A DNA stretch of 60,000 nt from Adiantum capillus-veneris. Lineage: Eukaryota > Streptophyta > Polypodiopsida > Polypodiales > Pteridaceae. Shown piece by piece: positions 53,003 through 60,000 of the stretch (position 1 is its first letter; each line of letters opens with the position of its first letter). The stretch covers positions 50,249,122 to 50,309,121 of the forward strand of contig CM043959.1 in NCBI GenBank assembly GCA_014529385.2. The letters are read 5' to 3'. The notes beneath the pieces are model-generated. The model did no database searches. It was not told the DNA's origin and saw only the letters and a list, made by a program, of their open reading frames with translations. The position numbers and the translations under genes are program-made.

Positions 53003-53127
53003 ACAAATGAAATGAAATGCTATGTTAACTGTCATCAAAAGGCCAAAATGACCCATGCGACCAAAATGATACATTCTTGGTGGATCTAATACAATGTCTG
53101 GGTACAAAATAAAATGAGAAAGAAGGG

Positions 53128-53164
<37 letters not shown>

Positions 53165-53426
53165 AATGAAATGAAATGTTATATTAACGTCTTCAAAAGG
53201 CCAGAATGACCTATGAGACCGAATTGATACAAAAGTGGTGAATCTATTACAATGTCTGGGTACCTTAGTACCAAATTACTAACTATCAAAAGTGTGAAAA
53301 TGTGAAAAACGAAATACAAAGTATTAAATAAACTTCTTAGGAGCATTCTGGGTGTTTGGCTAGAATGCTTCTAATCCTTTGTTGTAGTCTCCTACGGTGA
53401 AGTGTGCTTATGCATCTCGGTCGTGG
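53003..53426 (-). other. LINE 3' untranslated region with duplicated terminal block
   Basis: The blocks 53003-53112 and 53161-53270 are direct duplicates (both contain 'acaatgtctgggtac') separated by GA microsatellite. On the minus strand each ends in catttcatttcatt, a short (ATTTC)n tail as seen on many LINEs. Confidence 0.6.
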
Positions 53427-54105
53427 TCATCTCGATTTCGTAAGCTCAATCGCCCTATCAATGAGGGTGTCTTTGGTATGAATGTGGGTACTCCTTTGTG
53501 TTGGCTGTTGGCCTCTTGCTTCTCCTTCCACTCCTGCTTCTCTCGATCCAAAGAAATCTGTGATCTGTCTCTGAGGCTGCAGTTCTCTTTGTCTTCTCAT
53601 TAGATTATCCCTGTGCCGATGTAGTTCCATTAGGTACAATCCTAAGCATCTTTGATCTTGGTATGGCATGACTCTATCTAGAGGTCCAAAGCCTTCTTTA
53701 AATAGGCAATGGAAACGCCAATGTATCTCATAGTATACGGTGCAATGGCATATGTAGAGTAATTCTGTCTCCGGCTCCATGCCGCATAACTTGCAAATTT
53801 TGCTCTCAGGTGGGATTCCCCTAAATCTGCCAAATTCAATTTCCAGTTGGTGTGAGGATGTACGAATCTGACCAATAGCACATCTCAAACCATGAGACAG
53901 ATGGGTATCCATGTAGCTTGGGCAAATCACAAATCCATCTTCAGATAGCTGTAGGAAGTTTTCTTTGTAGTCGGCCATCTTCGTGCCCAATTCTTGTGTA
54001 GGTTCTACCCATGTCCTCTTAGTATCCAGCTGTATAAGATCCTGACGGATAATTTTATTAATATCTGTTCGTGTAATTGCCAATGATGGAGCCGCAAGAG
54101 AGTAT
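53427..54105 (-). pseudogene. Non-LTR retrotransposon (LINE) ORF2 C-terminus
   Basis: The minus frame gives about 220 residues, ending at 53427. The core HLSHGLRCAIGQIRTSSHQL ... GRFRGIPPES-K-I-C-K-L-C-G is typical of the region after RT in LINEs. The motif is CX2CX8HX4C, but His is Leu in this copy (E-L-L-Y-I-C-H-C); the partial copy at 54550 keeps His. 'YYEIHWRFHCLF' follows. Endonuclease and RT domains are absent; the 5' side stops at GA and poly-G microsatellites. Confidence 0.65.
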
Positions 54106-54145
<40 letters not shown>

Positions 54146-54209
54146 GGGGAGAGGGGTCCACAAGGGAAGGTTTGGGCACACGGGGGGGGGGGGGGGGGGT
54201 GGGTTGGGG

Positions 54210-54460
54210 ATTGTGAGAGGGGAGAGTGGAGTGTAGTTTTTTTTTTTTTTAAAGGCCCCCCCCCCCAAAAAAAAAAAAAACCATGCAAAGCAATAGCGAC
54301 CTCGCTATTGCTTGCTATTGCTATTGCTTTGCATGGTTTTTTTTTTTTTTTTTTTTTTGGGGGGGGGGGTTGGGCGGGGCTAAGCACTCCTCTCTCTCCC
54401 TTTCTTTCCCTTTTTTTTTTTTAAAAAAAAAAACTACACTCCACTCCCCCCCTCTCACAG
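54210..54460. repeat. Nested inverted repeat with homopolymer arms
   Basis: Left arm: tgtgagagggg ... gagtggagtgtag, T run, C run, A run, ccatgcaaagcaatagcga. Right arm is the mirror, with T, G, T and A runs and ctacactccactc, plus a 30-bp insertion ('ttgggcggggctaagcact'). The loop region repeats 'gctattgct'. Poly-G/poly-C and GA/CT runs outside continue the symmetry to about 54107-54548. Confidence 0.85.
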
Positions 54461-54549
54461 TCTCTCCCCTCCGCTCCCCCCCCCCCCCCCCCCCCCCCCC
54501 CCTCTGCTCTCTCTCTCTCTCTCCCCCTTTCACTGCAAGTTCGAGAGTT

Positions 54550-54751
54550 TGGTATTGCATGACTCTATCTAGAGGTCCAAAGCCTTCTTTAAATAGGCAA
54601 TGGAAACGCCCACGTATCTCATAGTATACAGTGCAATGGCATATGTAGTGTAATTCTGTCTCAGGCTTCATTCTGCATAACTTGCAAATTCTGCTCTCAG
54701 GTGGGATTCCCCTAAATCTGTCAAATTCAATTACCAGTTGGTGTGAGAATG
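54550..54751 (-). pseudogene. Partial duplicate of the LINE ORF2 C-terminus
   Basis: Matches 53657-53868 closely. It keeps the CCHC His (E-L-H-Y-I-C-H-C) and reads ESRICKLCR...-like sequence with Met-Lys where the other copy has Met-Glu. Both edges lie against microsatellites (CT on the left, GA on the right). Confidence 0.75.
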
Positions 54752-54752
54752 T

Positions 54753-54802
<50 letters not shown>

Positions 54803-54877
54803 GGGGGGGAAGGGTCGGAGCTAGGGAAGAGGGCGGACGTAGAGCAAGAGGTGGGGGCCAGAGAGAGGAAAGAGGTG

Positions 54878-54883
<6 letters not shown>

Positions 54884-54947
<64 letters not shown>
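54884..54947. repeat. (GA)n microsatellite
   Basis: About 32 GA units followed by a G run; another GA tract lies at 54763-54798. Confidence 0.95.
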
Positions 54948-54956
<9 letters not shown>

Positions 54957-55110
54957 AATGGGTTGGAGGGATCATGAGAGGGCGAGAAGGGGAGCGGTGA
55001 GAGGGTCTGATTTTATAAAAAAAAACCAAAGGCACTAGCAAAATCGCTAATATTTTAAGTTTTTTTAGAGAGACAGAGAGAAAGAGAGGAGAATTTTAAC
55101 GTTATAGAAA

Positions 55111-55125
55111 AGCACACACACACAC

Positions 55126-55200
<75 letters not shown>
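55111..55200. repeat. Compound (CA)n-(AT)n-(GA)n microsatellite
   Basis: CA repeats 55111-55138, AT repeats 55143-55186, then GA. The AT part is self-complementary. Confidence 0.95.
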
Positions 55201-55205
<5 letters not shown>

Positions 55206-55375
55206 CATGGGGGAGAGAGGGGTGGAGCTCACTCCAGGAAGGGAGGAAAGGCAAGGGGGAGAGAGGGGAAGAGGGGGGGAGGGAGAGAGAGAGGAAGAGG
55301 GGTGGAGGGGGAGATAACAAGAGAGAGGGGTGGCGGGCAAGAGAGAGACACATGCACAGAGGGAAGACAGCAGGG

Positions 55376-55425
<50 letters not shown>

Positions 55426-55611
55426 GTCCTTGGCTACTCCATTGGAGAGAGGGGCGGAAATTGGAGGTGGTGGTAGGAGTAGGGGCGGCACATGGTGGTA
55501 GTAAGTTAGCACCACTAACCACCATTGGTGGGCTAGGGGTGTGGGTGGTGATGGTTGCTAAGGGGCGGCAATGGGAGGTAGTGGTGGTGGGATGGAAAAA
55601 AAAAAAGCTCG

Positions 55612-56289
55612 TTCCTTAACCGTCCCCAAAGATTTATCACCTAAATGCAAATAAAAACATATCCTATACTAAGGTTTCATACATGGATACCTAGAGGGAA
55701 AAAATCTAAAGGAAAAAAAGTGTCTCTATTATATGTGCATGTGTCTAGTGCACCATGGTCAATCTACACAAGTAAAGGTCCAGTGCACCTAGTAGGGATA
55801 AGAGAACTCTCTCCAAACAATAAAACCTATAATCTCTTAGCTCTTTGTCTAACGGTCAACGATTGGCTACCACCTAGCTCCATGTGGATAGTGGAATCTG
55901 AAGCATAGCTAATGGGTTTAGGGATGACATCATCCTATGATTGTGTGATCAACGAACTGTGTGGCTCAAGATCCCTCATTAGATGACTCTTGTCTATATC
56001 TAAGTCAACAACATGGTCAATGGAAATCTCAGGTGGGCTATGGCTTGTGTCAACCCGTGGTATGATAAGCGGTTGGCTCTTTTGTAGCCAAATCTTTAGT
56101 GTCCATAGTACCTCACTGAATATAGGTCAAACTTGCCTCACCTATGGTTGTGAATATCTAGCTTGTGTCGGCACTCATCGTGGGGTAGGCCTCTCTATAG
56201 GTCATGTACATGGTCTAGATCTTTGCAACTTTGGAGGGGGGGAATAGGGAACACACCCGACACACAAACAGATAGCCCCTATATAGCTC
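55612..56289 (+). other. Degraded possible coding region
   Basis: Two + segments in one frame, 55645-55908 (YNLLALCLTVNDWLPPS) and 55990-56247, are separated by stops. A minus frame here also has protein-like stretches. Neither shows a recognisable motif, so I do not call a gene. Confidence 0.3.
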
Positions 56290-56556
56290 AGGGTATTCAC
56301 CGGGGAGGTCACCTAATCAAAATGTAACCTATCACGTGAGCTCAACAGAAGGGTATTTAAAGTTTTTGAAACTTACAAAAATATATATACAAAAGGGCAT
56401 TATTTTTTCAAATTTGAAAAAAAAATTACAGATTATAAAAGGAAAGGGTATATTATATTCCTTAAAAAATCCACAGATAAGGGGTTTTACAAACATGTCT
56501 TGAACGCACGTGATATGGTAGTTTTACACATAGTGAACCTCTCGAGGGGTATTCAC
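56290..56556. mobile_element. Foldback (MITE-like) element, copy 2
   Basis: Left end 'agggtattcaccggggaggt ... ctatcacgtgagctcaac'; reverse complement of the right end 'gtgaatacccctcgagaggt ... catatcacgtgcgttcaag'. Same design and the same TATCACGTG-[AC]-G-[CT]-TCAA word as 49718-49952. AT-rich centre with no ORF. Confidence 0.7.
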
Positions 56557-57239
56557 AGCACCCCTGTCCTCTCAAAAACACCTTCAAACAAAACAACTCA
56601 CACTAGCAGGGTCTCTCCTGCACTTCACCCAACGCACACACGACCTACACAATCCTCAGACAACGGGCGATCACACTGATCTTGCCCTCTTCGAGATCTT
56701 CCACAACTCAACACCTCTCTCTCTTTATCTCTCTCACACATAGGGGACCTGGGGGACGCACACGCACACACACACACACCCTGGAGACGAACATAGAAGA
56801 AAGGGGAGAGAGACGATGCCAAACAATTGACAATGTCAGCTTCTTTACACACCATGTACAAAATTCATATGGCCTGCTCTAGATCGCACCATCAATCCAT
56901 ACTAAGGGGCATACATGTCCCTCACCACCACTGGAATCCGTCGGCACACACCTCGACGGAAAAACTGACTACTCGCTTTGCTCACGTAATAGCTCCTCCT
57001 CTTGGCTGCCCTCGCTGGATTCTCTTTCTACAGAGCCCTCGCCCTTCCGAGCCTCTTCATGGCGATTCGCTTTCTGTACGTGCTTCATCCTCAAGCGCAT
57101 GAAGCCTTTCCTCTTTATCCCATTCTCTTTCTCCTCCCTCCCCGGCAAGAAGAAAAAAACCCTCCTCTTCTCAAAGGCCGCTGCCCCTCTTTGTTTCTTC
57201 CTTTTCCCTTTTTTTCCACTTTCTAAAACAATTTTCTTG
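56557..57239. other. Unassigned sequence
   Basis: CA- and CT-rich noncoding sequence. No gene supported. Confidence 0.4.
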
Positions 57240-57264
57240 AGCAATAGCGCCCGGCGCTATTGCT
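57240..57264. repeat. Perfect hairpin with 11-bp arms
   Basis: agcaatagcgc, loop ccg, gcgctattgct. Same core as the hairpin at 54290-54336 (gcaatagcg). Confidence 0.9.
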
Positions 57265-58323
57265 TTCTCTATCCAAACCTTCTTTATCCCTCTTCCTTGT
57301 GAGCTTAAGTTTCTATTCTTTTCTTCCAAGTCCAAACTTATCTTTTCTTCTTTTATTTAGAACCACGAGGACTTAAGCATTTGATTTGAATGTCGTAAGC
57401 TCGGGTTTGCCCAATAAGCTCTTCGGTCATACCACATGGGAGATCTACCTGTCGGCTCCGAACCCTTGCGCTTCCCTACCATTCCGCACCTTGGCCTCGA
57501 CAACCCGTTCAAGAGATAAAAAAAATATCCGATCCCTTCCCATCATGATTGCCTGCCCACCTGAACTGTGCATATCGTGATGCCCATGACATTGATTGGC
57601 AAGCCGTAAATTTTGGGTGACTCCCCACATCACATGCAATTTTTTATAATTTTGGCGAGCTCAAAAAAATCCTCGCCAGCACATCTATCTACTCGGCCCG
57701 GTGAGCACGTACTTGACCCCTAGCAAATGTTCCACAAGCCATACTTTGCTCGTCTGAGCTCCAAATGGCAATCCGAACAGACCATAATGCTTCCTATCTC
57801 AAGCACTTGATGTCTATCCATTCACATCACCTCAGGACACCTATCTCTACGTGCCCTGTCCAAATCGGGGATCTGCGAAGCCTTCTAACTTCAGATTGGC
57901 ATATCTTTCACACCGAAGCCCCGTTTGACAAGCTGTCTGGACGGGCTTCTAGAGCATGCCGAATATTTCATTATAGGACACATTCCTTGCACTTTGGACA
58001 CTTTGACCTACCATTCCAATTGGCTCTTCCTAGAGTCTCTTTGATCTAAAAGATTGTATAAAACATACATTTCTGCCACGATCTACTCACCCTGGGCCAC
58101 CATTCCTGTTTTAGCCATTTGCCATGCACCTACTAGCACCCTTTGCATTGCATAGCCTACTTCCCAGCGTGGACCAACTTTGGTTGCACCATCATTTCCT
58201 ACCCCCTAGTTGAACATTCATGTTCAACCACAGACATGTTTATTGCACCTAAAAAGACTGCAACACCAAACTAGAAACCAAAAGCACCCCAAAACCACAA
58301 CCTTATGTACAAAACCTGACATC
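57265..58323 (+). other. Decayed retroelement sequence upstream of the Copia element
   Basis: Contains a 'catactttgctcgtctgagc' block and 'gaccaactttggttgca' near 58173, matching 44600-45095 at low identity. No ORF with motifs. Confidence 0.4.
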
Positions 58324-58550
58324 TGTTACCATATACATGTGGTAGTGATGTGTGTGAGCACACTAGGACTGCCGGGGCATTTTTTCCCTCTTTAGGAGGT
58401 TTTTCCCCCCGTGCATTGTATATACGCACATCACTCTAGGGCTACCTATCTTTCCATTGCACACTAAGTAATACACTCTCTATTGTGTGCCTTGAGCTTC
58501 CTTCGTCTTCTCCAAGCTGTGTGTGTTTCTCTGCAACCCGAATTCCAACA
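58324..58550 (+). mobile_element. Probable 5' LTR of a Copia element
   Basis: The right end is firm: ...aattccaaca lies directly before the primer site. The left end is proposed at TGTTACCATA because it mirrors the terminal AACA, giving about 227 bp. A TATA-like 'gtatatac' lies at 58417. The 3' LTR is outside the window. Confidence 0.5.
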
Positions 58551-58572
58551 ATTGGTATCAGAGCAGGTTGCG
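58551..58572 (+). promoter_or_regulatory. Copia primer binding site (tRNA-iMet)
   Basis: 'attggtatcagagcaggttg' contains TGGTATCAGAGCA, an exact match to the plant initiator tRNA-Met 3' end complement. Confidence 0.9.
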
Positions 58573-58903
58573 TCCTCCCGGGCTTAGTCGCCAACTGCTC
58601 CAGTACACGCCTGCTCACTTTCTCCGAATTCAGTGAGCTTTGGCAAGAGTTCGCAGGTCGACAAATATTTTGGGAGAGCTCGAAGAGCATGGTCTGCTCA
58701 AAATTTTGATTTGAGCTCATTTCGGCCTCCGTTTCTAGTACTCCACAGGCTATTTCGTCATTTTGTGCATAATTTCTGTCAGTGTCGTTTTCTACATAAC
58801 AAGTCCCTTATAGTCTTCCACGGTTTGTGCTATATAGCACAGGTTGTTCCCGTTCCATTTCTCCTATTTTCGGGCGGTTTTCACATCAGGTGCAGCATTT
58901 ACC

Positions 58904-60000
58904 ATGGCTGACAACAACAACACAGATGTGTTCTAGATGTTTGCTGCTGAGGACAGGTTGGATGGGGACAACTACCCTATGGGGGCTTATATGATGCAAC
59001 ATGTTCTTGTGTCAAAGGGTGTCTGGAACATTGTGCAGGGCATTGATGTATGTCCTGGTTCTGAGGATGTAGGCGATGTTGAGGATGTTGCAGGTCTTGT
59101 TGCAAGGATTGCAACTGTTAGAGTTGTTTTGCCTACGGCAGAACAAGCTCGTTGGGATGTTAAGGATGCGCAGGCTCATGCATTGATTGCGTTGTCTGTG
59201 AAGCGCACCATTGTTCCACACATTCGTTCGGCAAAATCTGCAAAACAGGCTTGGGATATTTTAGCAGGTCTTTATGCAAGCCGCAATGAGGCTAAAATTG
59301 CTTTGCTGCATAAAGAGCTAGAGTCGAAGATTATGCATGAGGAAGATGCTATGGACACTTTTCTTGCTAGTGTCAAGGATATCAATGAGCAACTCATTTC
59401 TGCAAGTGAAGTCATTTCAGACAATTCCCTAGTGCAGACTGTTCTTGATGCCTTACCAGATTCTTACCATAGTTTTGCTAGTACTTGGAGACTTATGACC
59501 CAAGGAAATCCTGAAGTTGTCAAGTTTGATGCATTATGCACATTGCTGTTGCAAGAGTCACTTTTGAGGAAAAATAGGACTAGGCAACGTGCAGTTGAAC
59601 AGGCTTTTATTGCTTCTCAAAGAAAGGGTGGTAACAATAATGCAGCCACTTCTTATGGTTCTGCCGCGAGTGGAAAAAATTATGTTCCTGATGCTTCTGC
59701 TGGCAACACTTCGTTTGGAAATTCTGGTGATAAGGGCAAAAAGAAGATGCATTGCCATTATTGTAAAGCTAATGATCACTTGATCAAGTCGTGTCCTAAG
59801 TTGAAGGCCAAAGAGGCTAAGAAGAAAGAGGGTGGTTCCACTGCAAATGTTGGTTCCACTACAAATGCAGCCATTGTTGAGTCTTCTGTAAAAGGAGACT
59901 GTAATGCTGATGTTGATGCAGAATGGGCTTTTAGTGCAGAGTGCACTTACAATCCTGTTGTCCATGATGCATGCTTGTCAGTTGCTGCAGATTCACATGT
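58904..60000 (+). CDS. gag: Copia Gag, partial, with an early stop
   Basis: ATG 58904 opens MADNNNTDVF, then TAG 58934-58936, then the same frame stays open from ATG 58937 to the window end (over 350 codons). It has the Copia Gag (UBN2-type) pattern: FAAEDRLDGDNYPMGAYMM, 'KGVWNIVQG', 'AKQAWDILAGLYASRNEAK', 'LESKIMHEEDAMDTFLASVK' and 'VLDALPDSYHSF'. A single zinc knuckle, C-H-Y-C-K-A-N-D-H-L-I-K-S-C, lies near 59755. Protease, integrase and RT would follow beyond the window. The early TAG may be bypassed by starting at 58937. Confidence 0.83.

Larger units (their letters stand above)
52003..55611. mobile_element. Long inverted-repeat (foldback-like) element, 3.6 kb
   Basis: Outer ends are mirrored: GGAGCGAGC followed by T8 at 52003, and A11 followed by GCTCGTTCC ending 55611. 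About 350 bp inward, 52360-52440 ('tgtcttccctctgtgcgtg', then 'cttgcccgccacccctctct') pairs with 55305-55385. Further in, a hairpin block at 52575-52635 corresponds to 55010-55070. Arms are filled with CT/GA repeats. Flanks 'tcaac' and 'ttaac' could be a mutated 5-bp target duplication. No transposase is visible, so it would be non-autonomous. Confidence 0.6.

Noticed and set aside
55645-56247. Host gene spanning two in-frame segments
   Set aside because: Stops between segments, no splice sites that join them, and no recognisable domain.

Overview
The window is a repeat-dominated piece of a large land-plant nuclear genome. Almost all of it is LTR retrotransposon, much of it nested, plus non-LTR and foldback elements and long CT/GA microsatellites. 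I see no intact conventional host gene. Plant Ty3/Gypsy lineages (Tat-like with a second RNase H; a chromodomain element primed by a tRNA-iMet-like site), a Copia element and multi-exon transposon-associated coding sequence indicate a plant. An HSPA12-type Hsp70 fragment and a LINE C-terminus with a CX2CX8HX4C motif lean towards a seed-free plant such as a fern or lycophyte. That last step is a low-confidence inference.

Layout. 1-9369: element A1 (Gypsy, Tat-like, + strand), with a truncated 5' LTR, primer site, two tandem mini-ORFs, broken gag-pol and a complete 3' LTR. 9370-17880: element C (Gypsy, + strand), lacking its 5' LTR where A1 abuts it, with gag, protease, RT/RNase H, integrase and a long unrecognised 3' ORF rich in coiled coil, followed by a hairpin-rich noncoding tail. 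17880-22789: GA tract, Hsp70-like fragment, a ~390-bp tandem duplication, a multi-exon gene of probable transposon origin, hairpins and degraded coding fragments. 22790-42890: element B (Gypsy chromovirus, - strand) with a perfect 5-bp target duplication TCATG; its 5' LTR is split by element A2 (same family as A1, - strand, 30329-41562), which is young and nearly intact. 42886-47250: decayed retroelement with a coiled-coil ORF. 47250-51990: AT-rich sequence with short tandem arrays and a foldback element. 52003-55611: a 3.6-kb long-inverted-repeat element full of microsatellites that encloses LINE 3' fragments. 55612-58323: degraded sequence with a second foldback of the same family. 58324-60000: start of a Copia element (short LTR, tRNA-iMet primer site, gag running off the window).

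How the parts relate. A1 and A2 have closely similar gag-pol and LTRs, but their leaders carry very different nucleotide sequence that still encodes the same small protein family, in opposite order. This conserved tandem mini-ORF module, sitting where Ogre-type elements carry an extra ORF and overlapping possible splice signals, is the best candidate here for something undescribed. Second is the long unknown 3' ORF of element C. Most premature stops in B and C can be explained as C-to-T changes at CGA or CAG codons, the pattern expected from plant CG/CHG methylation.

All comparisons were made by eye from the sequence. No alignment program or database was used, and family assignments rest on motifs.
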